The position numbers were made by a program, and so were the translations under genes. Below are positions 25,169 to 34,745 of a DNA stretch of 64,000 bases, piece by piece. The stretch lies in contig NZ_WOTN01000001.1 in NCBI RefSeq assembly GCF_010993745.1, positions 2,979,235-3,043,234 on the forward strand, in the 5' to 3' direction. Under the pieces are notes generated by a model. The model had not been told where the DNA came from. It saw only the letters and a list, made by a program, of their open reading frames with translations, and made no database searches. How positions within the stretch are numbered: position 1 is the stretch's first letter; the number at the start of each line of letters is the position of its first letter. Source of the stretch: Fodinicola acaciae (GTDB lineage: Bacteria; Actinomycetota; Actinomycetes; Mycobacteriales; HKI-0501).

Positions 25169-27058
25169 CTACAGGCCGCCGATCGCCTGCTCGCGCAGCC
25201 CGCGACGGTGCTGCTCCAGCGCGAAGAGCTCGCCGCTGAGCCGCGCGAACTCGTCCGGCTTCTCCACCGGGTTGAGCCGCTGCAGCTTGTTCTTCAGCGG
25301 AGCGATCTGGCGTACGACCGCGATCTCCTGCAACCGGGCGAGCAGCACCGCGGCGTACCTGGCGTCGACCTCGCCGTCGCGGCGGACCGGCTCGACGGCG
25401 AGCTCACCGATCACGCTCTGCGCGACCAGGTCGTCGCAGCCGTCCTGCAGCCGCTGGACCCACTCGGGTCCGGAGGTGCCTTCGACCACCCCGCCGGCGG
25501 CGGCGATGGCCTCGCGGATCGCGACGTACACCGGATGCGTGTACGCGACGGCCTCGACAGCGTCGAACATCGGCCCGGCGAGCACCGGGTCCTGTACGGC
25601 CAGCTTCAGCGCCTCGCGCTCCACCGCCAGCACCGGGTCCTCCGACGACGGCCGCTGCACCGCCGGCTCGGTCGGCACCTCGGCGGCCGGCGCGGACGGA
25701 CGCTGGCCACGCGCGACGGCGTTGGCGGCCTCGGCGACCGCCCGGGTCACCGGCTCGATCTCCATGCCGAGCCGGCCGGCCAGCCAGCGCGCGTACTCCG
25801 GCCGCTGCGCGCGGTCTTTCAGCCGCGCGACATGTGGCGCGCAGGCCCGCATCGCGGCGACCCGGCCCTCCACCGTGTCCAGGTCGTATCTGTCCATTGT
25901 GGACTGCAGGACGAAGCGTACGAGCGGAGTGCGGCGCTCGATCAGGTCGCGTACGGCCATGTCGCCGTTGGCCAGCCGCAGCTCGCACGGGTCCATGCCG
26001 TCGGGGCTGACCGCGATGAACGTCTGCGCGACGAACCGCTGGTCCTCCTCGAACGCGCGCCGCGCCGCCTTCATGCCGGCCTCGTCGCCGTCGAAGGTGA
26101 AGACGACCTCGCCGCGAAACTCGTCCTGGTCCATCAGCAGCCGGCGCAGCACGCTGATGTGCTCGGCGCCGAAGGCGGTGCCGCAGGTCGCGACGGCGGT
26201 CGGCACGCCGGCGACGTGACAGGCCATCACGTCGGTGTAGCCCTCGACGACCACCGCGCGGTGCCGCTTGGCGATCTCGCGCTTGGCGCGGTCGAGGCCG
26301 TACAGCAGCGAGGACTTCTTGTAGATCGGCGTTTCCGGTGTGTTCAGGTATTTCGGTCCGTCGTCGTCATCGAGCAGCCGGCGCGCGCCGAAACCGACGA
26401 TGTCGCCGTTGAGCTCGCGCAGCGGCCACAACAGCCGGCCGCGGAACCGGTCGATCAGCGTGCCGCGCCGCGACTGCTTGGCCAGGCCCGCGGTGACCAG
26501 CTCGTCCTCGGTGAACTTGCGGCCGCGCAGGTGCTTGGTCAGTGCGTCCCACTCGGTCGGCGCGAAGCCGCAGCCGTATTCGGTGGCGACCGCCTGGTCG
26601 AAGCCCCGCTCGGCCAGATACTGCCTGGCCGGCCGTGCGCCGGGAGTGCCGAGCTGCTCGGCGTAGAACTCGGCGGCGGCCACGTGCGCCTCGACCAGCC
26701 GCTGGCGCTGGCCGGACCGCTTGGGCTGCTGGACCGTACGGCCGCCAGGGCTTTCCTCGTACGTGAGCGTGAGGCCGGCCCGCGAGGCCAGCCACTCCAC
26801 CGCCTCGGTGAAGCCGAGCATCTCCGACTCCATCACGAAGGTGATGACGTCGCCGCCGGCGCCGCAGCCGAAGCAGTGGTAGAAGCCGCGCGCCGGGCTG
26901 ACCGTGAACGACGGCGTCTTCTCGTCGTGGAACGGGCACAGGCCCTTCAGGCTGCCGCCACCGGCCGACCGCAGCGTTACCCTGGTCGAGACCACCTCGG
27001 CGATCGGCGACCGCTCGCGTACCAGTGCGATGTCGGTGTCACGGATACGGCCAGCCAC
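25169..27058 (-). CDS. dnaG: DNA primase DnaG
   Basis: 629 residues. Makes RNA primers for lagging-strand synthesis with DnaB. The CHC2 zinc finger is C41-P-F-H44...C62-F-G-C65; the TOPRIM catalytic core shows VVEGYTDVMACH and FTFDGDEAGMKAARR; an RNAP-like basic domain lies between. The C-terminal 180 residues form the DnaB-interaction domain. GTG at 27058 starts VAGRIRDTDIALVRERSPI, as in relatives; there is no Shine-Dalgarno and TAGACT lies 7 nt upstream, so the mRNA is probably leaderless. Confidence 0.97.
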   Translation of the reverse strand: MAGRIRDTDIALVRERSPIAEVVSTRVTLRSAGGGSLKGLCPFHDEKTPSFTVSPARGFYHCFGCGAGGDVITFVMESEMLGFTEAVEWLASRAGLTLTYEESPGGRTVQQPKRSGQRQRLVEAHVAAAEFYAEQLGTPGARPARQYLAERGFDQAVATEYGCGFAPTEWDALTKHLRGRKFTEDELVTAGLAKQSRRGTLIDRFRGRLLWPLRELNGDIVGFGARRLLDDDDGPKYLNTPETPIYKKSSLLYGLDRAKREIAKRHRAVVVEGYTDVMACHVAGVPTAVATCGTAFGAEHISVLRRLLMDQDEFRGEVVFTFDGDEAGMKAARRAFEEDQRFVAQTFIAVSPDGMDPCELRLANGDMAVRDLIERRTPLVRFVLQSTMDRYDLDTVEGRVAAMRACAPHVARLKDRAQRPEYARWLAGRLGMEIEPVTRAVAEAANAVARGQRPSAPAAEVPTEPAVQRPSSEDPVLAVEREALKLAVQDPVLAGPMFDAVEAVAYTHPVYVAIREAIAAAGGVVEGTSGPEWVQRLQDGCDDLVAQSVIGELAVEPVRRDGEVDARYAAVLLARLQEIAVVRQIAPLKNKLQRLNPVEKPDEFARLSGELFALEQHRRGLREQAIGGL

Positions 27059-27105
27059 GGCCGGAAGTCTAGTCCGGCTCCGGCGTCGCGCTCGCGGCCC
27101 ATGCC

Positions 27106-27159
27106 GAGGGTGACGTTTTGACGGACGGCACACCGAAAACGGCACCCTCGCGAGGGTCA
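27106..27159 (-). repeat. 3'-end element, copy 1 (terminator-like)
   Basis: Plus-strand text GAGGGTGACGTTTTGACGG (27106-27124) recurs exactly at 31807-31825 and in shortened, inverted form at 51213-51227. On the minus strand the element follows the MarR stop at once: a perfect 14-bp palindrome ACCCTCGCGAGGGT (27144-27157) plus a long-range stem in which GAGGGTG-x-CGTTTT pairs with AAAACG-x-CACCCTC. It probably ends the MarR transcript, and is also tail-on to dnaG's promoter. Confidence 0.6.
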
Positions 27160-27606
27160 GAGCGTGGCGACCAGGCGGGCGAGCGCGGGGATGGCGGCGG
27201 TGATCGCGGCCCGGTCCTGCTCGGCCAGGGTGGCCAGGGCCGCGCCGATCCGGCGTTCGTGGGCCGCCTGCCAGTCCGACAGCTTCTGCCGGCCGGCCGC
27301 GGTGAGCGTGAGCAGGCCGGCGCGCCGGTCGGCCGGATCGGCCTGCCGGTCGACCAGGCCGGCGTCGATGAGCTGGCTGGCCAGCCCGCTGACCGTGTTG
27401 GCGGCCAGCCGCAGCTGGCTGGCCAGGTCGCCGATCCGCAGCGACGGCACCTCACCGAGCGCCTGCATCAGCTCGACCTGCGCGATCGGCAGCGACTCGT
27501 ACGGATAGTCGGTGCGGATGCTGCTGCGCAGCGCGCGCCGCAGCCGCGCGACCACGTCGGTCAGCGCGGCAACGTCGCTCTGCCTCGCCGGCTCGGAGAT
27601 GACCAT
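27157..27606 (-). CDS. MarR-family transcriptional regulator
   Basis: 149 residues. Winged helix at about 40-105: recognition region SLRIGDLASQLRLAANTVSG then LASQLIDAGLVDRQADPADR and the wing RRAGLLTLTAAGRQ; dimerisation helices at both ends. It is divergent from an MFS transporter (27698). The intergenic contains ACCGATTAGCTCGGT next to the transporter's -10 box, a fitting operator. Probably represses the pump in the absence of a phenolic or drug ligand. Confidence 0.9.
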   Translation of the reverse strand: MVISEPARQSDVAALTDVVARLRRALRSSIRTDYPYESLPIAQVELMQALGEVPSLRIGDLASQLRLAANTVSGLASQLIDAGLVDRQADPADRRAGLLTLTAAGRQKLSDWQAAHERRIGAALATLAEQDRAAITAAIPALARLVATL

Positions 27607-27664
27607 CGAGCGAGCTTAACCGCCGGCCAGCGGCACTATGACCGGAATCTCCGCCACGTCGGCC

Positions 27665-27691
27665 ACCGATTAGCTCGGTCACAGATATAAT
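27665..27691 (+). promoter_or_regulatory. MFS promoter with overlapping operator dyad
   Basis: A perfect TATAAT -10 at 27686-27691 ends 6 nt before the GTG start at 27698, so the transcript should be leaderless. The dyad ACCGA-N5-TCGGT (27665-27679) overlaps the -35 position, where a bound MarR would block RNA polymerase. Confidence 0.65.
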
Positions 27692-27697
27692 TTCGGT

Positions 27698-28849
27698 GTG
27701 CTCGGTCGTCTGCTCGTCGAACCCCGGCGACCAGCGGTCGTACGCAACCGGTCGTACGCGCCATGGCTCGCGGTCGCGGCCGTCGGCATCGGCGCTTTCA
27801 TGGGTCAGCTCGACGCCAGCATCGTGACGGTGGCACTCCCCCGGATCCAGGCCGATCTCGGCGTCTCGGTCGGCGCGGTCGAGTGGGTCTCGCTGGCGTA
27901 TCTGCTCACGCTGATCGGCTGCGTGATCGGCGTCGGCCAGCTCGCCGACCGATACGGACGCAAGCTGTGCTATGTCTACGGCTTCGCCCTGTTCGCGCTC
28001 GCCTCGCTCGGCGCCGGACTGTCGACCTCGCTGACCGCGATCGTGTTTTTCCGTGTGCTGCAAGGCATCGGCGCGGCGATGCTGCAGGCCAACAGCGTCG
28101 CGCTGATCGCCACCAGCCTGCCGCGGCACCGGCTCGCCCGCGGCATCGGCATCCAGGGCGCCGCGCAGGCGGTCGGCCTCGCGCTCGGTCCGGCGGTCGG
28201 CGCGCTGGTGGTCGCGCATTGGGGCTGGCCGGCGATCTTCCTGCTGAACGTGCCGGTCGGTGCGGTCGGCATCGTGCTCGGCCTGGTCTTCCTTCCGCGT
28301 ACGCGCGAGCTGTGCCGCGAGCCGTTGCGCTGGCGCGACCTGCTCACGTCGGTACGCCGGCCGCTGCGCGGCCTGGTCGCCGGCCTCGGCTCGTACGCGG
28401 TGCTCTTCGGCGTGCTGTTTCTCGTGCCGTACACGTATCACGGCCCCGGTTGGGTCCTCACCGCGCTGCCGGCGGCGATCGCCGTCACCGCGCCGATCGC
28501 CGGTGCGTTCGTACGCAATGCCGGCGTCGGCATGCTGATCGCCGCCGCCGGCCTCGCCGCGCTGCCGTGGACCGCCGGCAGTCCGCTGGCGCTGGCCGGA
28601 GCGCTGGCGATCACCGGTGTGGGCATCGGCGCGTTCACACCGGCCAACAACGCCGGCATCATGGCACTCGCGCCGGCCGGTCGCGCCGGCGTGACCAGCG
28701 GCGTCCTCAACCTGACGCGCGGCCTCGGCACGTCGGCCGGCGTCGCGCTGACCGGGGCCATCTACGCCGCCACCACCAGCCTGCCGGTCGCCGCGTACGC
28801 GCTGGTCGCCGTCGCTCTGGTCGCCGCCCTGGTCAGCCGCCGCCACTGA
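27698..28849 (+). CDS. MFS transporter, DHA-type multidrug exporter
   Basis: 383 residues. TM1 signature GQLDASIVTVALPRIQADL, motif A GQLADRYGRK, and motif C-like GAAQAVGLALGPAVGALVVA. It is related to 14-helix EmrB pumps but about 90 residues shorter; the region after residue 215 is compressed (RGLVAGLGSYAVLFGVLFL onward), so perhaps 12 helices remain. The GTG start is leaderless behind TATAAT. It is regulated with the divergent MarR gene. Substrate unknown. Confidence 0.85.
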   Translation: MLGRLLVEPRRPAVVRNRSYAPWLAVAAVGIGAFMGQLDASIVTVALPRIQADLGVSVGAVEWVSLAYLLTLIGCVIGVGQLADRYGRKLCYVYGFALFALASLGAGLSTSLTAIVFFRVLQGIGAAMLQANSVALIATSLPRHRLARGIGIQGAAQAVGLALGPAVGALVVAHWGWPAIFLLNVPVGAVGIVLGLVFLPRTRELCREPLRWRDLLTSVRRPLRGLVAGLGSYAVLFGVLFLVPYTYHGPGWVLTALPAAIAVTAPIAGAFVRNAGVGMLIAAAGLAALPWTAGSPLALAGALAITGVGIGAFTPANNAGIMALAPAGRAGVTSGVLNLTRGLGTSAGVALTGAIYAATTSLPVAAYALVAVALVAALVSRRH

Positions 28850-28926
28850 CCCGTCCGGTCGCGTGCACCCTGGCACTGGTGCCGTTCGTCAGGGATCAGT
28901 GAGAACGGCAGACAGGCGGGGAGACC

Positions 28927-29427
28927 ATGACGACAGATGCGGCGGCCGCGCTGGAGCGTCTCTACCGGGACGCGGCGCCGCGGCTCGTGCTGGCCGCGTA
29001 CGCGCTGACCGGCGACCTGGACGAGGCGCAGGAGTGCATGCAGGAGGCCTTCGTGAAGGCCTGTGCGCATCCGGCGCGGATCCTTCGTGCGGACAACCCG
29101 GTCGCCTGGATGCGCACGATCACCGTCAACGTGGCGCGCGACCGGCTGCGCCGCAAGCGCCGGTTCCGCGTGCTGCACCGGCTGCTCGGCCAGCCCGACG
29201 ACGTACCGGCCGCGACCCCCGACCGGGTGGCGATCCTCGGCGCGATCAAGCGGCTGCCGATCGAGCAACGCGAGGCGGTCGCCCTCTACTACCTGGCCGA
29301 CCTGGACGTACGCGAGATCGCCGAGATCGTCGCGGCGTCGGTGAACACAGTGAAATCCCGCCTGCTGCGGGGCCGCCAGGCCGTGGCCGCCGCGCTCGGC
29401 GAATCCGTCCCGGGAGGTGCCAAATGA
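28927..29427 (+). CDS. ECF sigma factor (SigE-like group)
   Basis: 166 residues. Region 2 is at about 10-75 (AYALTGDLDEAQECMQEAFV, AWMRTITVNVARDRLRR), region 4 at about 100-155 (LPIEQREAVALYYLADLDVR, EIAEIVAASVNTVKSRLLRG). GGGGAG precedes the ATG. Its stop overlaps the start of the next gene as ATGA, and the next gene encodes a membrane-anchored Asp-box protein, presumably its anti-sigma sensor. The sigma part is the closest in-window relative of the fused protein at 21424-23049. Confidence 0.92.
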   Translation: MTTDAAAALERLYRDAAPRLVLAAYALTGDLDEAQECMQEAFVKACAHPARILRADNPVAWMRTITVNVARDRLRRKRRFRVLHRLLGQPDDVPAATPDRVAILGAIKRLPIEQREAVALYYLADLDVREIAEIVAASVNTVKSRLLRGRQAVAAALGESVPGGAK

Positions 29428-30584
29428 CCGACCCACTGGAGACCCAGGCCGCTGCCGGCAGGTCCGCGCTGCTGGAGGACATGCGCCTGCCGGCGTTCGA
29501 CACGCTGCGCGGCGCCAGCCGGCGACGCAGGCTGCACAACGGCCTGCTTGCCGCCGCGGCGATCGTGGTTGTCGCCGCGGTCGCGCTGATCGCCACGTTC
29601 CGGCCGCACACAGGCCGGCCGGAGGGCGGCGCGATCGTCGCCAAGACCATCGAGAAACCGGCGCAGGTCGGCCGCTGCTCGTTCCATCCGCTGAGCGAGA
29701 AGGTGATCTTCCATGTCTTCTACGCGTACAAGGGCTGCCTGCCCGACGAGGCGACCGGCCTGAGCTACGCGGTGACCACCGACGGCGGCCGGCACTGGAA
29801 GCTGTACGAGGCGCCCGTCGACGATCCCACCTGCATCGACCTCGTGCCGGTCGGCCCACATGACGCGATGATGTGCGACTACATCACCCACGACGACGGC
29901 GTCACCTGGGTCAAGCGGCCCGGCCCCGCCGCCGACGTGCCGTCGATACCGGCAGGCTGGCTGGCGATCGCGTCCGGCCCCGACCAAAACGTCCTCACCG
30001 CGGTCAACCCGCGGACCGGCGAGCAGGCACGGCTCGCGAACGGCAGCGCGATCGGGCCGAGCACCCCGAGCGAGGCGCCGATCCTCGCTCCGGACGGGTC
30101 GATCTGGGTGGTCCAACGGCCCGGCTACACGCCAGGGACCGGACGGATCAGCCCCGACCGCGGTCGCACCTGGCACTCGGTGGTGCTGCCGGCGCCGTTC
30201 CAGAAGACGCCACTGCTGTCGCTGACGACCACCGACGGCCGGACCGGATATGCCCTCACCGCGGACGGGACCAAGGCCTGGGCGCTGTTCCGTACGACCG
30301 ACGGCGGCGCGACCTGGTCGACGGTGCGACGCGGCATCACCGACGTCACCGGCAACCTGCTGCCAGGGCCCGGCACCGCGGTGATCGAGGCCGGCGACGG
30401 CCCACCGCGGATCAGCACGGACGGCGGCCGCACTTTCCGGCCGCTGCCAGACACCACCGGCACGTACATGGAGCGCACGCCGACCGGGGTGTACGTGCTC
30501 CGTAAGGACGGCGAGGCAAGCACGAAAGAAGTCCAGATCGCCGGGCCGTCGCTGCGGTTCAGCACCGTCAAGTCGCCGGTCTAA
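29424..30584 (+). CDS. Membrane-anchored Asp-box sensor, probable anti-sigma partner
   Basis: 386 residues. A 39-residue cytoplasmic N-terminus (with [15 protein letters not shown]) precedes a single helix at 40-59 ([20 protein letters not shown]) and a large outside domain. That domain has five Asp-box-like repeats ([40 protein letters not shown]), as in sialidase/Ycf48-type propellers. No HxxxCxxC zinc motif is present, so if it is an anti-sigma factor it is not of the ZAS class. Translationally coupled to the sigma gene. The stop overlaps dgt's stop tail to tail. Same plan as the fused protein at 21424. Confidence 0.8.
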   Translation: MTDPLETQAAAGRSALLEDMRLPAFDTLRGASRRRRLHNGLLAAAAIVVVAAVALIATFRPHTGRPEGGAIVAKTIEKPAQVGRCSFHPLSEKVIFHVFYAYKGCLPDEATGLSYAVTTDGGRHWKLYEAPVDDPTCIDLVPVGPHDAMMCDYITHDDGVTWVKRPGPAADVPSIPAGWLAIASGPDQNVLTAVNPRTGEQARLANGSAIGPSTPSEAPILAPDGSIWVVQRPGYTPGTGRISPDRGRTWHSVVLPAPFQKTPLLSLTTTDGRTGYALTADGTKAWALFRTTDGGATWSTVRRGITDVTGNLLPGPGTAVIEAGDGPPRISTDGGRTFRPLPDTTGTYMERTPTGVYVLRKDGEASTKEVQIAGPSLRFSTVKSPV

Positions 30585-31786
30585 CGCGCGCCGAGACGGT
30601 TGGCCCAGCGTTCGATGGACGCGTCGGTGAGACAGGCGACCTGGTCGACGATCACCCGCAGCCGCGCCGCGTCGTTCGGCGCGGCTGTCCACAGTGGACG
30701 AAAGACCGGGTCGAGCGCGTCCGGCGCGCGTACGGTCAGCGCCGTCACGACGCCGGTGACCAGCTCACGCTGACGCGCGTACGCCCACTGCGCGTCTCGC
30801 CGCTGCATGACCCACCGCCAGGCGATCGCCTTCAGCAACGCACACTCGGCTCGGGTCTGCCGTGGCACCACCAGATCGGCGGCATAGCGCGAAAGGGGCC
30901 CTGGCCCGTACGCGGCACGCGTCGCCTCCACCGCCGCGGCGCTGAAACGGCCGGTCAGGGTGCTGGTCAGCGCCTTGAGCGCGGCTTGGGCACGATGGCC
31001 GCCGTCGTAATCGGAGACCGCCAGCAACGCCGGATGCGTACGAAACTCCTCGAGCACGGCGGCCAGCTCGCTCGCCGTCTCGTCGCTGTACATCCGCGCG
31101 GCGAGGCCGGCCAGCTCCAGCCGCTCGTCTGGATCGTCCAAAGTGGACACCTTGATGAAACCGGCGTGCACACCGTCCTCGACGTCATGCACCGAGTACG
31201 CGACATCGTCGGCCCAGTCCATGACCTGCGCCTCCAGGCAGCGGCGCCGACCCTCGGCACCGGCACGCAGCCACTCGAAGACCGGCAGGTCGTCGGCGTA
31301 GACGCCAAACTTCCGGCTTTCGCCGCGAGGCCACGGATATTTGCAGGTCGCGTCGAGGCTGGCGCGGGTGAGGTTGAGGCCGGCGCCCTCGACCTTGGCC
31401 TCCAGCCTGGTGAGCACGCGCAGCGTCTGCGCGTTGCCTTCGAAGCCGCCGCACGCGCCGGACACCGCGTCCAGCGCGTCCTCGCCGTTGTGGCCGAACG
31501 GCGGATGACCGAGGTCGTGCGCGAGACCGGCGGTGTCGACGATGTCCGGGTCGCAGCCGAGCGCGGCGCCGAGCTCACGCGCGATCTGCGCAACCTCCAG
31601 CGAGTGCGTCAGCCGGGTCCGTGGAAAGTCGTCGACACCGGCCGTGACGACCTGTGTTTTGGCCGCCAGCCGGCGAAAACCGGCCGAGTGCAGCACGCGC
31701 GCGCGGTCACGCTGATACGGCGTACGGTCGGCGCCGGTCGGCTTGGCCGGCTCGGCGACCCACCGCTGCTCGTCATGTGCGTCCAC
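30581..31786 (-). CDS. dgt: Deoxyguanosinetriphosphate triphosphohydrolase-like protein
   Basis: 401 residues, HD-domain dNTPase that cleaves dNTPs to nucleoside and triphosphate. Metal site: [16 protein letters not shown] supplies the first His, [20 protein letters not shown] the HD pair, and [10 protein letters not shown] the late Asp. The N-terminal [20 protein letters not shown] is typical of the bacterial type-2 dGTPases. GTG at 31786 lacks a clear ribosome site; TAGGCT lies 6 nt upstream. Located between ppdK and dnaG, a conserved neighbourhood in actinomycetes. Confidence 0.93.
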   Translation of the reverse strand: MDAHDEQRWVAEPAKPTGADRTPYQRDRARVLHSAGFRRLAAKTQVVTAGVDDFPRTRLTHSLEVAQIARELGAALGCDPDIVDTAGLAHDLGHPPFGHNGEDALDAVSGACGGFEGNAQTLRVLTRLEAKVEGAGLNLTRASLDATCKYPWPRGESRKFGVYADDLPVFEWLRAGAEGRRRCLEAQVMDWADDVAYSVHDVEDGVHAGFIKVSTLDDPDERLELAGLAARMYSDETASELAAVLEEFRTHPALLAVSDYDGGHRAQAALKALTSTLTGRFSAAAVEATRAAYGPGPLSRYAADLVVPRQTRAECALLKAIAWRWVMQRRDAQWAYARQRELVTGVVTALTVRAPDALDPVFRPLWTAAPNDAARLRVIVDQVACLTDASIERWANRLGAR

Positions 31787-31806
31787 ACGACGAGCCTAAC
31801 CACCGT

Positions 31807-31872
31807 GAGGGTGACGTTTTGACGGTCGGCGCGCCCCGATCGACCGCCAAACCGTCGACCTCGCGAGGGTCA
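31807..31872 (-). repeat. 3'-end element, copy 2 (terminator-like)
   Basis: Shares the 19-mer GAGGGTGACGTTTTGACGG (31807-31825) with copy 1 and the segment CGCGAGGGTCAGAGC at its other end, spanning the ppdK stop codon. The interior differs but can still fold (GACGGTTTG and CGTCAAAAC are near-complementary). As in copy 1 it directly follows a minus-strand gene, ppdK, and lies before the next gene's start region. Confidence 0.6.
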
Positions 31873-34533
31873 GAGCACCGCGGCGCGGCCGCCTTCCAGT
31901 CGTGCCACCGGTACGCGGAACGGCGAGCACGACACGTAGTCGAGGCCGACCTCGTGGAAGAAGTGCACCGACGCCGGGTCTCCGCCGTGCTCACCGCAAA
32001 TGCCGAGCTTGAGATCCGGCCGCGCCGCGCGCCCCTCCTCGGTGGCTATCCGGACCAGCCGGCCGACACCTTCGACGTCCAGCGACTCGAACGGCGACAC
32101 GCCAAAGATGCCGCCTTCCAGATAGCGCGCGAAAAACGCGGCTTCCACGTCGTCACGCGAAAAACCCCACGCGGTCTGGGTCAGGTCGTTGGTGCCGAAG
32201 GAAAAGAAGTCGGCGGCACCGGCGATCTGGCCGGCGGTCAGCGCCGCGCGCGGCAGCTCGATCATCGTGCCGATCGACATGTCCAGCTCGACGGACTGCT
32301 CCTCTGCCACGGTGGCGAGCACCTTTTCCGTCTCGTCGCGGATAAGTTCGAGCTCCTGCACGGCGCCGACCAACGGGATCATGATCTCCGCGTGCGGGTC
32401 GCCACCGGCTTTCCGGCGCTCCGCCGCGGCTTCGGCGATGGCGCGCACCTGCATCGCGAAAAGCCCCGGGATGACGATGCCGAGCCGTACGCCGCGCAGG
32501 CCGAGCATGGGGTTCTGTTCGTGCAGCCGGCGTACGGCGTCCAGCAGCTTGCGATCTTTCTCGTTGGACTTCCCCTGCTCCTCGGCGATCGCGACGCGTA
32601 CCGACAGGTCGGTGAGATCCGGCAGGAACTCGTGCAGCGGCGGGTCGAGCAGCCGTACGGTCACCGGCAGGCCGTCCATCGCCTCGAAGATCTCCACGAA
32701 ATCGCCGCGCTGCAACGGAAGCAGCTCGGCCAGCGCGGCCTCGCGTTCCTCCTTGCCGTCGGCCAGGATCAGCCGCTCGACGTGCTGTCGCCGCTCGCCG
32801 AGAAACATGTGCTCGGTGCGGCACAGTCCGATGCCGGTGGCACCAAACCGGCGAGCACGGGCCGCGTCCTCACCGTTGTCGGCATTCGTCCGTATGCCGA
32901 GCCGCCGTACGCCGTCGGCGTGCGTGATGATCTTGTCGACGGCCTGCACCAGATCATCCTCTTCTTTCAGCGTACCTTCGAAATACTCGACCACCGGCGA
33001 GTCGGTGACGGCCACCTCGCCGAGGAAGACGTCACCGGTGGAGCCGTCGATGGAGATCACGTCCCCCTCCGACACCACCGTGCCGTCCGGCGCGGTCAGC
33101 TTCTTGCCTTTGGTGTCCACGTCGAGCTCTTCGGCGCCGCACACGCAGGTTTTCCCCATGCCGCGCGCCACCACGGCCGCGTGCGAGGTTTTTCCGCCGC
33201 GGCTGGTGAGAATCCCCTCTGCGGCGATCATCCCGTTGAGGTCGTCGGGGTTGGTCTCGCGGCGCACCAGGATGACTTTCTCGCCGTCGTGGGCCATCCG
33301 CACGGCCGTCGGCGAGTCGAAGACCACCTTGCCGACGGCGGCGCCAGGCGAGGCGTTCATCCCCTTGGTCAGCTTCTTGCCGTCGGACCTGTCGCCGAAA
33401 CGCGGAAACATCAGCTGCGCCAACTGATCGCCGGTGACCCGCCGCAGCGCCTCGTCCCTGTCGATCAGGCCTTCGTCGATCAACGCCGTGGCAATGCGGA
33501 AAGCCGCGGCGGCCGTACGTTTTCCGACCCGGGTCTGCAACATCCACAGGTTGCCGCGCTCGATGGTGAACTCGATGTCGCACAGGTCCTGGTAGTGGTT
33601 TTCCAATGTGGACATGATCTCGAGCAGCTGGTCGTAGGACTTCTTGTCAATCTTTTCCAGGTCTGCCAACGGCACCGTGTTGCGTACGCCGGCGACCACG
33701 TCCTCGCCCTGCGCGTTTTGCAGGTAGTCGCCGTAGATCCCCCGCATGCCGGTGGACGGGTCGCGAGTGAACGCCACGCCGGTGCCGGAATCCGCGCCGA
33801 GGTTGCCGAAGACCATGGCGACGATGTTGACCGCCGTGCCGAGGTCGGCCGGGATACGCTCCTGCCGGCGATAGAGGATGGCGCGCGGCGAGTTCCACGA
33901 CTGGAAAACGGCGTAGGTGGCCAGATCCATCTGTTCGCGCGGATCCTGCGGAAAGTCGCGACCGGTCTGGTCGTGGATGATCTGCTTGAACTTCTCGACC
34001 AGGCCGCGCAGGTCGTCGGCGTCCAGGTCGACATCGGCCTGCACGCCTTTGGCGCTTTTCGCGTCCTCGATGGCCGACTCGAACAGCTCGCCGTCGATGT
34101 CGAGCACGGTTTTGCCAAACATCTGCAGAAGTCGCCGGTACGAGTCCTGCGCGAACCGCTCATTGTCGGCCTGGCGCGCCAAACCCTGCACGGACTCGTC
34201 GTTTAGGCCGACGTTCAGAACAGTTTCCATCATTCCCGGCATCGAGAATTTGGCACCCGAACGCACCGACACCAACAGCGGATCCGTCGGGTCGCCGAGC
34301 TTCTTGCCCATCGCCTTTTCCAGCGCTGCCAGGTGTTCGCAGACCTGGCCGGCCAGCTCGTCCGGCGCCGAACCGGTGCTCAGATATGCCTTGCAGGCCT
34401 CGGTGGTGATGGTGAAACCCGGTGGCACCGGCAGGCCGAGATTGGTCATCTCGGCGAGGTTGGCCCCTTTTCCGCCGAGCAGGTCCTTCTGGTCCTTGTT
34501 TCCTTCGGCGAAGTCGAACACGTATGTGGTCAC
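31870..34533 (-). CDS. ppdK: Pyruvate phosphate dikinase
   Basis: 887 residues, the usual length. Interconverts pyruvate + ATP + Pi with PEP + AMP + PPi. The ATP-grasp N-terminal domain starts FDFAEGNKDQKDLLGGKGAN; the swivelling phosphohistidine loop GGKTSHAAVVARGMGKTCVC is near residue 450; the TIM-barrel C-terminus contains GTNDLTQTAWGFSRDD and the catalytic Cys in ICGEHGGDP. GTG start at 34533 with GAGGAG 9 nt upstream and a GC-rich leader of about 100 nt. A repeated 3'-end element follows its stop. Confidence 0.96.
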   Translation of the reverse strand: MTTYVFDFAEGNKDQKDLLGGKGANLAEMTNLGLPVPPGFTITTEACKAYLSTGSAPDELAGQVCEHLAALEKAMGKKLGDPTDPLLVSVRSGAKFSMPGMMETVLNVGLNDESVQGLARQADNERFAQDSYRRLLQMFGKTVLDIDGELFESAIEDAKSAKGVQADVDLDADDLRGLVEKFKQIIHDQTGRDFPQDPREQMDLATYAVFQSWNSPRAILYRRQERIPADLGTAVNIVAMVFGNLGADSGTGVAFTRDPSTGMRGIYGDYLQNAQGEDVVAGVRNTVPLADLEKIDKKSYDQLLEIMSTLENHYQDLCDIEFTIERGNLWMLQTRVGKRTAAAAFRIATALIDEGLIDRDEALRRVTGDQLAQLMFPRFGDRSDGKKLTKGMNASPGAAVGKVVFDSPTAVRMAHDGEKVILVRRETNPDDLNGMIAAEGILTSRGGKTSHAAVVARGMGKTCVCGAEELDVDTKGKKLTAPDGTVVSEGDVISIDGSTGDVFLGEVAVTDSPVVEYFEGTLKEEDDLVQAVDKIITHADGVRRLGIRTNADNGEDAARARRFGATGIGLCRTEHMFLGERRQHVERLILADGKEEREAALAELLPLQRGDFVEIFEAMDGLPVTVRLLDPPLHEFLPDLTDLSVRVAIAEEQGKSNEKDRKLLDAVRRLHEQNPMLGLRGVRLGIVIPGLFAMQVRAIAEAAAERRKAGGDPHAEIMIPLVGAVQELELIRDETEKVLATVAEEQSVELDMSIGTMIELPRAALTAGQIAGAADFFSFGTNDLTQTAWGFSRDDVEAAFFARYLEGGIFGVSPFESLDVEGVGRLVRIATEEGRAARPDLKLGICGEHGGDPASVHFFHEVGLDYVSCSPFRVPVARLEGGRAAVL

Positions 34534-34745
34534 GGCGCGGGCTCCTCACCGGCAACGGCGGCGGCCCGGCGTGCCGGACGGGTTTGTCCGTCTCCACCGG
34601 GCCGTACGGGGGGTGTGTGCTCCGAGGCTAGTTATTTCCCCCCTTTCCCGCAGCCCGGCTGTGAGCAGCCACACCGATCAAGGAGCACCGGACCGATCAA
34701 GCGAGAGAATCACGTCACTTCGGCGTTTCGGATTAGAGTCTGGGT

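Noticed and set aside
25208-27121. A 637-codon open frame opposite dnaG
   Set aside because: A mirror frame caused by high GC3 of dnaG; no domain, poor start, Arg/His/Gly-rich text.
31654-34206. An 850-codon open frame opposite ppdK
   Set aside because: Same mirror effect; ppdK is unmistakable and this frame has no recognisable domain.
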